This document shows positions 47,021 through 60,100 of a stretch of DNA of 64,000 bases, in pieces (within the stretch, counting starts at the first letter, position 1; the number at the start of each line of letters is the position of its first letter). Source of the DNA: Apus apus (lineage: Eukaryota; Chordata; Aves; Apodiformes; Apodidae). The DNA lies in the NCBI RefSeq assembly GCF_020740795.1, contig NC_067282.1:152072858-152136857 (forward strand), in the 5' to 3' direction. The notes beneath the pieces are model-generated. The model was not told the origin of the DNA and searched no databases. It saw only the letters and a list, made by a program, of their open reading frames with translations. The translations under genes were made by a program, and so were the position numbers.

Positions 47021-48067
47021 CAGTCCGTACACGTGAGGGTGGAGGGGTTGGATTCCCCACCCCAGATCTCCATCTGTTCCCATTTCTCTCTCACTGCCCT
47101 GTTCCCTCAATTACCGGTTTCTTCACATTCCATCGCCCTTCTTTGGGGGCAAAATGATGGGGGGGTTTGGCCGGAGGGGGCAGGATTCAAGTTGTCTCCT
47201 TTTTGCTGAGAGCTATCCGTGGTGGACAGTCCTCTTCCCTCATGCCAGCTGCCAGCATCTCTGGGAGAGAGCTGGAGGCCTTGAGGCTGACAGGGGGGTC
47301 AAATCATGTGTCTATGTGGCCTCTCCCCCTGCAGGGGTTAGGGACTGGCTGTCTTACTATTATTTTTCTCTTAGATAACCAGTGGCGGCCTTTTACTGCT
47401 GTCCCATCACTCGTGACTCAGGATTTCTGCGTCCCTGCAGTCCTTGTGGTAACCCCCTCCTTGCCAGGAGACCAGCTGGTGGTGTCACCCACGCACACCG
47501 GTCTCCACTGGTGCCAGGGCACGTGGAAGGAGCGTGCCAGAGTGATGAATGAGAGCATCACTGCCTCCCACAAGTGAGAGGGAGCATCTCCTCATCTCTT
47601 ATCTCCCCTGTTCCTTAGAGATGTTCCCCCCTACCACCCCCTGCCCCGACTCAGTTAATAACTGTGCCAGTGTCCACCTGAAGGACTAGAGAGAGAGAAG
47701 AAACTGGTCTGAGGGGGTTTTTTTGGTGCCAAACAGAGAAGCTGTGACTGCGCACAGTGGCTCTGCGGTTGTACCTTGCTTTCAAGCACCCTTTGGGAAG
47801 GGGCTTGTGAAGGAGACAAGGCTCCTAGACCATGACAGCACAGCAGTAGTGAACTGTACGACTCTCCCCAGTTCCCCCTCCTCAGTGGGTTTTGCCATAG
47901 TATGGTGAGAGAAAAGGGCTGATGGGGTTCTGTGCTCCAGCTGCTGGTGTGCTGGTGAGGTGTTGGTGGTATTGTCACTGCTGTGAATGTGTCGCAGCCC
48001 TCAGAATCATTCCTTGCTGCTTTGTCTTAATACGTTGGTTTGTTGTTTTTTTTTTAATTTCTTGATC

Positions 48068-48089
48068 TTATTTATTGAACTTATTTATT
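48068..48089 (+). promoter_or_regulatory. Two AU-rich element nonamers in the PDXP 3' UTR
   Basis: TTATTTATT occurs at 48068-48076 and again at 48081-48089. This is the core nonamer of AU-rich elements, which control mRNA stability through proteins such as TTP and HuR. The motif is seen; its activity is inferred. Confidence 0.6.
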
Positions 48090-48221
48090 GTTCAAATACT
48101 GTATTATTTGTATAAATTATGCTGACTGGTTGCGCCAAGGGGACAGGGGGGCAGTGCCTTTGGGCCTCCCTTGCTGTCCATGTCCCACGTTGTTGTTCTT
48201 ACACTCGCCATGTCTCTATAT

Positions 48222-48227
48222 AATAAA
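48222..48227 (+). terminator. PDXP poly(A) signal (AATAAA)
   Basis: AATAAA within tataataaagtgtgagc, followed by G/T-rich sequence (cgttttgttttggtttgttgg). It is also the first canonical plus-strand signal I saw after the SH3BP1 stop. Confidence 0.85.
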
Positions 48228-48250
48228 GTGTGAGCATAGGCTGGAAATGG

Positions 48251-50990
48251 GCTCCTCCGTTTTGTTTTGGTTTGTTGGGGTTTTTTTGCCTGCGGTCCCA
48301 TCAAGTTGAGAATGGCCTGGGTATCTTTGAGGGCCTCGAAGGAGGAGATGAGATGACCTTTCTTCACTCAAGGGGGTGCTGCTGGATAAGCAAGAGGAGT
48401 GGATGGTGTCTGCATGGTGCTGTTTGCTGCTGTCTCTTACTGGGGTCTCGGGACTGGAGTTGAGGTGGCCAGTGGGGCTGTGATGTGGGGTGCTTTGAGT
48501 GAAGGGGGAGGTGGATGTCACCCTACCCCTGGAGGTGACATTCACCAGCACATAGCTTGCCATGCCTGTGTCCTCTCCCTCAGTCTGGCTGAGCTCCCAG
48601 GCAGGAGGGGGAAAACAGACTGGGTAAGAAGAGTGTTTGAAATCACTTGAATGTACTTTGCCTCCCTTCCACACATAGGAGCCAAATCCTCCCGTGTCTG
48701 TCAGACCCCTTTAACAGCTGTTGGTGGTAACCAAGCGTCACATCTCGTGCTTGAGAGATCAGCTGTTCAGCTGAACAACCAGCCTCAGTGTAAGTTACTG
48801 CTGTGTCAGCTCATGTGGCAGAGCTAGATGGAACTTACTGGCCCTAGGATGGTTCCAGGTACTGTGTCTTTTGTTTGGGTTTTTTTTCCCCCCTCCAAAA
48901 CAACTTAGGAAACAGCTCTCCAAAATTAAAAACAAAACAAAAAAACCCCACAAAACATCCAAAAAAAGTTATCTGAAGACTTCCTGTCATCTTAATTGGT
49001 CCTGTTTTTACATGTTCATCTCTTCATTTTTTCTGTCCTGTCTCCAGTGGTTAGACAACCAGAGGACTGGTATTCCCTTCATGAGCACCTGACCAGCACT
49101 CGCATCATCAAGCAGAGCAAAATCAAGACCTAATGTGTCTGCTAACTCCAGCTGCCTAAATAGAGATACCCAGACCCTGATTTATTTTCCAGAGCTCTCA
49201 AGTTCTTCTACTAGGCTGAAACTCAGAGTCTTGCTGTCATGACTTGCACCCACAGCTGGGAATGGTCAGCGTGGCTGCAAGTTGCAGAGGCTGAGTTGGT
49301 TACCTGTGTATGGAGGAGGAGATGGTGCACAGCAAGAGCACCTCCAGCAGTTGCCCCCTTCTTTTTCTAGGGTGCTCTGAGGTTGAGTCCTTCTCGTGCT
49401 CTCTGCCTCATTCACTCTGTTTTTTCCAGCTCTCCCAGGCAGCAAACAGGAGGTTGGAGGTTGTGGTCTTGTAGGCTGGCACGTCAGGAAACAGAAGGGA
49501 ATCTAGTAGCTACCTGGATTGTATCAGCCTGCTTTTGGGCCCTCTCCAAAGAGACTTCGGAGTTCGTCCTTTGGATTCTGAATAGTGAGCCTGCAGAGTA
49601 GGTTTTCTTTTTCAGGTGGCTGCTGCTGAAAACAGCTTAGCAGAAATGATGATTGACCTCTGTCCCTTAGGGCCATGGAGCTACTTCTGGTCTGGTGCAC
49701 CTCTCCCTGAGGGCTTTGCTATGAAGCAAAGGGAGCAGAAAGGGAATAGGCTCTAGCCAGCCTTCCCTTGGTTCTTCATATAGCTGAGGGCACCAGGCAG
49801 AGGTGACCTCCATCCTGTAAATGCTGCTTCTCCCCTGTGATGGAAGCAGAGGGGTAAGTGCTGCCTCTGGCCACAGGGCTTCTCTTGCTTTGAACGGGGA
49901 CGAAAGGATCACTCTAGGGATCCTTCAGGTCTGCCAGGCTTTGCCTTTGTGCAGCTTCCCTCATAATGAAGGTGCCAGCAAATCTTACTGGAAAAACTAG
50001 ACTGGAAGGGTCCCTGAGGGATGGTGAGTTCTCCATCCAAGCTCTTCAAACATCAGTTCCACTGCTGGTACTAAGGAGTCTGTGATCCTCATGGGAATCA
50101 AGGTCTTGGCCTGGGGTGGGTCTGGTGGGGCTGCCAAGCAGGTCTACTGTTGGAACTAAAATAAGAGATGGTTCCTGCCCGGGTAGCTGATTCTTCTTGT
50201 CTAAATCAGTTCAAAGAGGCACTGCAGTTGCCAGGGAGCGCGGGGCTATGGAGAGTGAGGCTGTGGCAGTGCACGGGAGGGTGGAGGAGATGGGAAGCCT
50301 GGCTCTGTGTAGCATAGGGTGTTTATTTTCTTACCTCCAGAAAACTGCACCATCATTTCTTGCTGTGCAAAAGAGACAACACCCAGGCAAGGCGCACAGC
50401 ACCCAGTAACCTCATATCCTTCATCTGTAAGTGTCGTTACTGTGGCAACCACTGGTTGGATGATGTAAGCAGCAACCTGCCAAGCATCAAGAATCGTCTG
50501 CTCTGGGCAAGGCCCAGGGAGAGCCTAGGGATGCCTCTGTTACCCTGGCTGGGGGTAGAGGCAACTTCATCTCACCTCCCAGATTCTAGCCATCCTTGGG
50601 CACAGATGGGTGGAGGAGGCAGAGAGCTGGGAGAAGTCTCTCTAGGCTCTTGGGAGCATGGGGCAATGTGGAAGGGGGTTGGATACATGACTAGGTGAAC
50701 TGCTTCCATAGGAAGCAACTCGTTGAGCCAGAGTGGATCAAGCTGTACTGCTCCTGTTTGTGTGCAGTGTTCACAATTTGACAGCAGGTAACCTGGAAAT
50801 AGTCTGTGTGCTCCTCCAGGGCTGGCTGCTGCCTCAGGCTGCTTTCACCAGCCTGACTTCTTGGGCACTGAGGCTTTGGCAACCTGATGTCCCCTAGTTT
50901 GAAATGTTCTTCATCATGCTACTTTCCTGTGATCAGCATGGTAACAGGTTCTTCCTGCATTCTTTCTCAAGCATACTGCTTTCTTCCCTC
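48251..50990. other. Intergenic region downstream of PDXP
   Basis: No galectin-1 exon, the gene expected here by mammalian synteny, and no other family was recognised. It contains A-rich tracts near 48900-48960 and one exon-like patch at 49048-49133. Confidence 0.5.
49048..49133 (+). other. Orphan exon-like patch
   Basis: A strong acceptor (cattttttctgtcctgtctccag) ends at 49047. It is followed by a frame reading VRQPEDWYSLHEHL, then TSTRIIKQSKIKT and a TAA stop at 49131-49133. The peptide looks protein-like and well mixed, but I cannot match it to a gene and found no partner exon upstream. A short open frame of this length can arise by chance. Confidence 0.2.
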
Positions 50991-50993
50991 TCA

Positions 50994-51830
50994 GAGTCAC
51001 AGAGTAGCTGAGGTTGGAAGGGACAGCTGGAGGTCATCTGGTCCAACCTCCTCTGTTCAAGCAGGGCTCCTTGTACCAGCAGCCCTGATGGCTTTTGACT
51101 GTCTCCAGGTGTGGAGACTCCACAAGAGTTCTGGGCAGCTAGGCCAGTGTTGAGTCACCCTCACAGTAAAAAAGTGTTTCCTGATGCCCAGAGGAAAGCT
51201 CCTGTGTTTCAGTCTGTGCCACTTGCCTCTGGTTCTGTCACTGGGCACCACTGAGAAGAGCCTGGATCCATCTTCCTTGCACCCTCCTTTCAGGTATTTA
51301 AACACATTTACAAGATCCCCCTGAGTCTTCTCCATGCTGAACAGTCCCAGCTCTCTCAGCTTTTCCTCATAGAAGAGATGCTTCAGTCCCTTCATCATCT
51401 TCAGCCTGTAGAAGTCCCTCTGGATGGCAGCACAACCCTCTGGTGTGTCAGCCACTCCTCCCAGTTCTGTGTCTTCAGCAAACTTGCTGAGGATACACTC
51501 TGCCTCATCATCTGGATCATTAATGAAAATGCTAAACAGGATCAGACCCATTATTGGCCCCTGGGGTACACCAGCAGCTACTGGCCTTCAGCTAGACTTT
51601 GTGCCACTGATCACCATGCTCTGGTCCACCTCACTGTTTCCTTGCCCAGCCCGTACTTCCTTTAGCTTCTCTGTGAGGATCTTATGGGACACAGTGTCAA
51701 GGGCCTTACTGAAGCCAGGGTACACAATGTCTGCTGCTCTCTCCTCATCTACCAAGCCAGCCATTTCATCATAGAAGTTTATCGAGTTGATCAAGTGGCT
51801 GACACTTGAGGAAGACAACAAAAGGGCCCA
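50994..51830 (-). mobile_element. CR1 LINE, 3' part with reverse-transcriptase remnant
   Basis: The plus strand begins gagtcacagagtagctgagg, then ttggaagggacagctggagg and tccaacctcctctgttc. This is the reverse complement of a CR1 3' end. Reading on the minus strand, the left part is the 3' UTR and C-terminal region. The right part (51.5-51.8 kb) encodes a recognisable reverse-transcriptase segment (YPGFSKALDTVSHKIL in place of the usual DFSKAFDTVSH). Frames are interrupted, so the copy is dead and 5'-truncated. Confidence 0.92.
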
Positions 51831-54800
51831 AAGATATTAATCGGTGAGTAGATGCCTTTAATATGAGGAATTAATGACCATCCTGGCTGGGAAGTCGTTA
51901 GTGTTCAGCCACATGACATGGCAAGAGAACTGGGAGGATCTGGAAGGTGTTGGGCCTGGCAGGACAGAGACGGGTTTTTTTTATTCATGGGAAAGTGCCT
52001 CCAGAGCCAAGAAAGGATCATGATCCTAAGAACTCGCTCGATACTTGCCCAACTTGATGTGAAAGTCCCCCTTTGCCAAGGCAGGTACCTCTGGCACCAC
52101 CCAGTCTTGCAGCAGATGGAGCTGAGAGGAGGAGGAGAATGTGAGGAGCAGCAGCCTGTTACTGCCTGCCCTGGGGAGGCAGCCAACATTTGCTTTTCCT
52201 CCAGCAGCAGTGTGGGTAGAAGTCTCTCCCCAGCAGCACAGCTTCCCTCTCCTCTCCCCTTACACACAGCATTGCCCCCTCCACCCCATAACATGAGCTT
52301 TCAGGTACCCCTTTCCCATCCCCATGTCATTATCCATTGTTTTCATTCTTTCTCAGTGCCTCATTTCCATTATGGACTCTGACCTGGCAAACTCACTAAG
52401 CAGCCCAGGACGCTTGTGTGGCCATGCACGTCCAGGAACCGCTGCTGTGTTGTTGGCTTCTACCTCCCTGGGAATTGTGGATAATATATTGGAAGGGCTC
52501 CTGGCAGACAAGCTATCCTGGCACTCGATATAATCCCTCAGAGATACTGAACAGCTGAACCTGCTGAGAGCAATTAAAAGGCATTAATACCTTCACCAAC
52601 TTAGAAAGTGATACTGGTCTTTGTGGCTTCAACATACCACCACAGCAAAGCTCTGTAAGCCTTGAGCATGGAGATAAGGGAGATGTGATGCCAGAAACAT
52701 TCCCAGATCATAGGGCAGCTGCCTGCAACCATCCAGGTTGTTCTGCCCCATGATTTAGCCTGCTAGATGTGCAGCTCCAGCAAATTGCAGTTTCCATTCT
52801 GTAAACAGAATATTGCTGAGCACCGAGATGTTCTCTTCACTTGTTACGGGTGAGAGAAACCTGTCCTTTAAATGGATGCTGTTGTCCATCAGGCTGTAAA
52901 TCAGGCTGGTTAAAATCCAGGATCAGGAATTGCTTCCCTATATGACCTGTTTTAAGTAACCTGGAATAACTCAGATGATACTCTTCTCTGTTTCCTCACT
53001 CTGCTGTTGTACTACTGCTGCCTATGTGTGACTTAAGTAGTTTACCCCTGCAGCATGGATGCCAGAGGAAACTGAGCCTTCCTGGATTGTAGATTGGAGA
53101 TTTCCCACCTGCTAGGACAACATTGATTGAGGCCCTGGCAAGATTGTCCTTTCCTCACAAAACAGAGGTAGGTCTTCCTGGTTTGGTGTCCTTGTTTGGC
53201 CTAATACATGGAGGCTGCTGATTCAGCAAGCTTTGAGGAGAGCATAGGAGTGGTGTGGAGCAGTGCCAGCCCCTATTTGGGCACTTGCAATGTTTGGGGG
53301 TGGAGGTGTGAAGAATGGCAATGTGCTCCTTTTTGGCACTCTGGTGCAGCTAAGGGACCATGTGCCTGCCACAGCCTTGGTAACCTGGAGATTGACATGC
53401 CTCCTGAGATGGGTGGTCATCCTCCTCCAGCAGAGAGCACAGGCTGTGTTTAGGCTGAGCTTCCAGATGCACACTGCCTTGTAATTCACCACAGACTCAT
53501 TAGTTGCTTTCTTTTAACAATTTCAGGGGTGAAAGGATGTGTGTCATTGAGCAATCCCACACTGTGTTTGGCTCCTGCTTGGACACAAGCAACTCTGAAT
53601 GCCCTTGAGCCAAGGTTGCTGGAAATCTACCTGTTGGTGCAGGTTTTTGAGCTGCTTTCTTCTCAGTTACCTGTCCAGGCAGTCTGATGATGAGGATGCT
53701 GATCAGAACCCTGTACAGAAGTGGTCTTCTTCATTCCCAAAGGTCACTTGTCACTTGCTGATGACGTGGCAGCAGCACAGTCCTTCTCACTGGAGCACAC
53801 TTGTTCCTCAGGTCAGTCCAGGGATGGAGGTGGTCAGTCATTGCAAGCAGCACATTGTCCTGGCTGGCACATCTTTTAAGTTGCAGGATCTGAGGCAGAG
53901 CCCCTGGTGCTGCCTGCTGATGCAATACAATACTCTGCTCTTAATACTTGAGGCATGTCATAAGATGTCCAGAGCAATGTCTCCAGCAATGGCTCACAAA
54001 CAGCAGCAGGAACATCTGTCTGATCCCTGTAGTGACTTAGGAAGAGACAAAACTCCCTGGAAAAGGAGTCTGCAAATTACCCTGGGACTTCTTCTGGCAT
54101 CAAACCTCCAAGTTCAGCAACATGGAGGCATCCTGTCCACTACCCATATTTCCTCCTCCTGCCCTGACAATGTTCTGTAATGCAGAAGAGTAAGACATCT
54201 GCAAAGCATAACATTTATCTGTTCCTCTTCTCTTGAATTTGGATGGTCCTGCCAGGTGCAATAAGTAAATTAGACAACTCTAGTAAGTCATCTGTCTAGG
54301 GCTCTTATTCTCCCATCTCGTCTCCTGGGCTGTTGTTCTCTAGGCTGAAAATAAATCTAGAAGTAGGAGGTTTCTTCCTTTTGTTCCCATTACACTGGCT
54401 GGAGTGAACTGACACCAGATTTTTCTTTAATTTAATAATATTAATGGCAAATGTTCTCTTTCCTTTTTCCTTCCTGTTGCAACTACCAGGGGCTCCACTG
54501 CCTACCAGTTCCACCAGTTCCTTGTACAAACAGACTGTGAGCTGTACATCCCTGCCACCATCCATCCCACCAAGACCAGTTGTTACCCTGTCCTTTAACA
54601 CACAGCTGTGTGATGCCTGCAGGCCTTGGTGCTGGGCATGGAAAGAGGAAAAAAATGCAACTGGGTAGAAAGGACTGCAGCAAACCTCATGTCCTCTGTT
54701 GCCTGAGCCTCTTGTCTGTTTGTGTGTCTCAATAGAAGGGAAGGAGTGGGAGATTCCACGTCACATTTGCTCCGTGGATCTGCAAACCCAGGTTGAGCTG

Positions 54801-54906
54801 CTGCTGAAAAAAACTCGGTTATTTTCACATCAGTCTGATGCTCAGTGACAGGAATGCTTCCACCACAAGTGAGGGGGCTGTGCCAGGCAGGGGCGAACAG
54901 CTGAAG

Positions 54907-54940
54907 GTTGGAGGGTGGGGTGGGATGGGATGGGATGACC
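54907..54940. repeat. Short (GGGAT)n-like tract
   Basis: Imperfect tract gggtggggtgggatgggatg + ggatgacctgggg. Confidence 0.6.
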
Positions 54941-57120
54941 TGGGGTGTCACCCCGGCCGATATGAGCTCACTCACAGAAATATGGGTTGATAAGTGGCAG
55001 CTGGTTGGGAAGAGAGTGTGAAGTCCTGTCTCTTCACACATACAAAATTTGTGTTCTTCTGAGTTGTTGAACAAGCCCCCTTCTTGAGAGCTGAAAAGCT
55101 GGATTCATAACCACAGACAATTTTGGCCATTCTTCAGGCATCAGCTTCTTTCACTGGCCGTTGTCACCACCACTGGGGACCCTAACTGCTGCTGGCACCC
55201 TGGGCGTAACCAGCCACCCTGTGGCTGCAGCTCTCTGCTCCAAAGCTGTTTCTGATCACAGCTCATCTCTGCTTCCCTCCACCACTCCAGTCGCAGCAGC
55301 TCAGTCACGCAAGCGCCTCTGCTCAGGAGAGCCTGGTTGCTGGTGAGCAGAGGCTGTGTCCTGGAGCACAAACAGTGCACAATGTGTCTGACAGCCCTCC
55401 AGTCTGCATCCAAGTCACGGCTCCCTTTTGTGCACGCTTAACCAGCTCCTTCTGTGCCGGGCTGTGCTGTGCTGTGCTTTTGCTTGGCATCTTCTGTCAT
55501 GCTTCCAGTTGCTGTTAGCAGGACCGTGCCCTCCGTCTATGCCCTATAGTTTCAATGCTATAGATTTTTCTTTTCCAGCCTGCATGGTGTCCTCCCTTCA
55601 CTAGTTGCCTTACGCAGTTCCTCATCCTCCTTTGATGACTGCCAGACACCCTGCTTGCTGCTTTACTCACTGCTCTGCTGGCTGCACTGCCACAGGAATT
55701 GTATTTTCTATTTCCCAGGCCTAGAGTACATTTTTTTTGCCTATCCAAGTCAAAGTGAAACAGGACCCAATCTTTTCAGGCACTGCTGTAAAACTCTTAG
55801 CAGTAGCTTCAGGTGCCTAAACCTCCACGTGTCAGACTTAGAGTCTGGAGCAGCAGGACAGGGAAAAGGGGCCAGACTGGCTCTTGCGAGCCATCCGCAA
55901 CCCCTTCTGAGGGGTGCAGCTACACCAAATCCGTGTTCAGTGCCTATTTCCAGACCCATGTGTGGGACAGTTATTGATACAGGCTGGGTGAGCAGCCAAG
56001 CAGTGCCCTTTCTCTGCAGCTACACCAGCCTGGCCAGGCACGGGGAAGGAGAACACCTGGGGCTGTGGTTGCACCTTGCTGGGAAGCTGCACGTACGCAG
56101 CCTACCCATTGTAATGGCAGCTCTCAGCCTCATCCCAGCTCATTCACTGGTGCCTGGCTGGTTTGCTCCTGAGGGATGAAGTTTCAACAGGAGGAGGCCA
56201 CAGACGCTCAGCCTGAGTGGGGCAGCCACCACGCCAGCAAGGCTGCCATCACAGAGTGCCCAGCCAGCCCAGCCCAGGAGAGCCAGGGCTGTGGTGAAAT
56301 AACTGGCAGGCATAGCTGGCAGCAAAGTTGGGTTTGGCACCACGGTGCAATACAGAGAGCTCTCTGCTCCTCTGCAAGCAGAGCTGAAATACACTGGCTG
56401 GGCAAAGGTCTGCTGGGGAGCTGGAGCCTGTCAGTGCATGTCCTGATTGCAGATGGAGGAGGTCAGGGACTTGGTCTGCCTGCAGTTGGTTGAGATGTTA
56501 GCAGCAGTGGGAGCCTGGGAAGCCACCTTTGTGAGGTGCCAGGGAGATGCAGGGCTTCCTCCAGGCACCCAGTTTTGCTGTGATAACAGCTAGTGTGCCA
56601 GTACTCTACAAAGCACCCATTCAAAACTGCTCTGGGGGTGACAAGGGGACCCAGAGCTGGAGAGAGTTCTGTGGCTACCTAAAAGGAGTGGTGGGTGTTG
56701 GCGTGCCCTGGGCATTCTCCTCCCTCTGATCGGTGGAGCAATGCAGTATGGAACATCCCTGGAAGAGGAGATGCCTCAAGAGGTCTAAGGATCCCCATTG
56801 TCATTCCCAAGGCAGCACTTGCTCACCCACCATCCTCTCTCCCTCTGGCCAGGCCCACTCTGACTCTGCCCTTTGTGTCACACACCTAAGCCTGCCTTCC
56901 CATCAGCTCTGCTGGTGCTGCTGAGGCCTGGCCTGTGGTTTTACAGGGCTGGGTGATTCTAGGTTCTATGTTGTTCCCAGAAATGCAGACACACAACCCA
57001 GAAGTCTGTAAAACATTGCATTAAAAAGGAAAGTGGGAAAGAAAAGCTGTGCATTTTGCATTTCAGTCTCTCGGAGGGACCAAAGAGTATCTTATCTTTA
57101 GAAACACTTTACTTTAGAAA

Positions 57121-57192
57121 GTAAAAAAGAACAAAACAAAACAAAACAAAAAAACAAACAAAAAATCCCCCCACAAAACAAAACAAAAAACC
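57121..57192. repeat. (CAAAA)n A-rich simple repeat
   Basis: Repeated caaaa units interrupted by a short run of C. It could be the decayed A-rich tail of an inserted element or a simple repeat. Confidence 0.8.
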
Positions 57193-60100
57193 AAGATAAG
57201 CTTGGTTGTGAACTGTAGTGCCTGTCCTGCTTGTCTTCAGGATTCATCCTTTCATCCTTCTCTGCCCACACCCACACCCTGGCATAGTGGTGGGCTCTGC
57301 AGGGCTGGGCTGATACACCCTTCCCTGAGCACTCTGGACAGAGGGAGGCCCCCCAAACACACAGGAGTGTTACTCTGCCTTGGGAAGTCCTGTGCTGGGC
57401 CAAAAACAAAAGGAAAGAAAGCAACCGTTCTGAGCCATTCACGAGCTCCCTCTGAGAAGGGTGAGCTCGTGCCCAGCAAACTGGGCCACCCCATCTCCAG
57501 CAGCTCTCACCAGCGCCCAGCGAGTCCTGCTGGCACACTGCTTGCCCAGAGCCTGCCTTTCTCTGAAAGCATCCCATTTTCCCATGGGGAGTATCACTCT
57601 GAGCCAGTGGCCACCCTCCTGCCTGCAAGAGGGATGGGTGGCTCATGGCACAGCCGGGCATCCTCACCTGCTGCTTCTGAGAATAGCAGCAGAGAGCCCA
57701 GGGTCTCAGTTTCACTCTGAGGGCTAAAGCCATCTGTCCTCCAGCCAAGCTGAGATGCAGCTGCACACCAGGAACGGTCTGGCCTTTCTGCAGCAGGACA
57801 GTGCTGGTTTTCCAAAAGGGAAATGGTGACTCGGCAGGGAGCGGCTCAGTACCCAGGGCTGGTCCTCCAGAGTATCCCTTTGGCAGCTGCAGCCCACACC
57901 AGCTTTGGTCAGTCACAGTCTTCACTTAGGTTGCCTGCTTTCAAAAAGAGTGAGCTCGGCATTTTTGAGGCTGGTCTGAGCCAAACCACAGCAACCCTGT
58001 GATGCCCAAGGGTGGGTTTGTATGCAGAGGGGTTAGTTTTCCTCCAGCAGGGCTGCTCCCACTGGCCCAGTGCCCTGGGCTTCACCACAGAGCTGTACAG
58101 ACACATTTTGGAACTGCCCTTGCTCAGCTAGGGCTTTCTTATGAGGTTGAAAGGAGGAAGGCTTAGTTCTGGGGACAAAGATTTACCCCCAGTTCCATGG
58201 ACCTTTTTCTCCAGGGCTGAATGACCCTTTCTTTCATCCCCTACTCCTGCATCCCAAAGCATGGGGTGTGATGGTTTTTCAGCATTAGACATTGTTTTTT
58301 GGGGAGATACAGTCTTTCTGCAAGCCATCTCCTTCACATGACAGCAAGCAGATTTGCAGGTGGAGTAGTCTTCATCCCAAATCCCTCCATGTGCCCAACA
58401 GGCCTGGGGAGCTGTGGGAACAGAAGGATGGAAGCAACTGATGGCTGCTCCTCCAGCACTCCACTCCCCTTGCAGCTGCATCCAGCCTCACCAAGTGATT
58501 GCAGTGACCTGGCCTGCCTTTTCCTCCACCCAAGGGTTTCACAACCCTGAATCCACCTATCCATCCCCACTGCATTGAGTGAACTGATCCCAGCATGGAT
58601 CCTGACCTTGCTTAGGCCACAATACCTGTAGGGCCCAGGAGCAGCAGGTTGGCTGTTCCCAAAAGACAGAGTCTTTGCTCTCAGTCAAGGCTCAGCTCAC
58701 AGGGCTTCCCTGGCCAGTTTTGGGAACCTGAGGAAGTGTTTTTCAGGAAGCCTCAGCCTGATGGACATTGCATAATGCAAGAAGAGATGAAGGTTGGTGT
58801 TTGTTGAGAGCAGATCCCTGTAGCACAGCACCCTGCCCTACCAGAAGCTTGCCTCAGACATCTGGGGATGAACACACCACCAGTCCTGGGTGCTCCACTC
58901 CTTTCTCTCTGATTCAGCCCCAGGGCTGTGTTTGGAGGGTCTGAGCAGCAAGGATGGATGCACTGGCCTTGGTGGTGCTCCTTGGGGGGTCCTGCCTGGG
59001 TCCAGGGAGTTTAACCCACTCCCTTGCCCTGAGGGGTCCCTGCAGGCAAGCACTAATCGCTAGGCAGAGGGACAGGGAACAGGTAGTCCAGGACATGTGG
59101 CCAGGTGGCCTGGTGGCAGGGTGGAGGGCTCAGCCTCATTAACCAGCAAGAGATAGTGTTGGCACCGGTGTGACAGGCTCCCAGCACAGCCAGAGAGCAG
59201 GAGGAGGTGGGAGCACAGCAGCAGTGGAGGTCTTGCATGAGCCCCTATCCCCCCCCAACCCACTGGCAGTGTCACAAGGATGCTGCATGGCTCAGCCTAT
59301 GTGGAGTTTGTTGCACAGCTCAGTAGCAGGATTTTTGGCAAGAGAGGTGTCTGGGAGGTGCCAGGTGCCATCTTGGTTTCCCTGCCATGGATGGGGTCCA
59401 TGCAGGGCTGGGAGAAGGAACAGAGTGGATAGCAATGAAGCGATGGAGATTTTGAAGGAAGTCCAACTGAGACACCCTGAGAAAAGAAGCAAGTAATAAA
59501 ACCCCAGAGAAAAACAGTGCTCTGCACCCAGCCGAGCCCAGTCCTGGAGCTGCCAAAAAGGCATCCTTGGCTCAGAGGCAGGCAGTCATAAAGCCAGGTA
59601 GAGACTTCACAGGGAGGGAAGGTTTTACCTGTCGAGCAAGTCCCAGACTACCTTCGCCCACCAGCTGAGAGTGTTGAGCACCACGGGGAGGAGAGGCAGG
59701 CAGTCCTCCCACTGCAGCCTTCAGCACAGCAGAAGGAGAGAAGGAGAAGCAGCTCTGTGACACCCAAGCCAAGACGGTGGCTGGGCCATCTGGAGAGGGG
59801 ACCAACACCTAGGGAAGGTGGGGTGGGTGCCTGGGCCAAGGGGGTAACCACTTATGGTCGGTGAGGAGCTAGCAAAGGAAGACTGAGTGCCTTTGTAGTT
59901 TTTGGCAAACTGGCCAGCAGGCTCCTTGTGTTTTTCAGAGCTCTTCTTGGACTCACACCTTCATGGCTGGAGGAGTAGTCCTGTCCACTTGTAGGCCTGG
60001 TCCCCCAGCCACCCTGCCCCACCAGCCCCCAGTGGGTCTTCCTCCCAGCGCCTCCTGCACTGCTCAGTCCCAATCATGGGCACGGGTCTTCCTTGGCTTG

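Larger units (their letters stand above)
47021..48250 (+). other. PDXP 3' UTR
   Basis: About 1.2 kb from the stop to the canonical poly(A) signal. It becomes A/T-rich near the end and carries two AU-rich nonamers. Confidence 0.8.

Noticed and set aside
57098-57925. 276-codon minus-strand open frame with a hydrophobic C terminus
   Set aside because: The Phe/Leu/Cys-rich end is just the A-rich (CAAAA)n tract read backwards. The rest has no recognisable family. A frame of this length is not improbable by chance in this composition.
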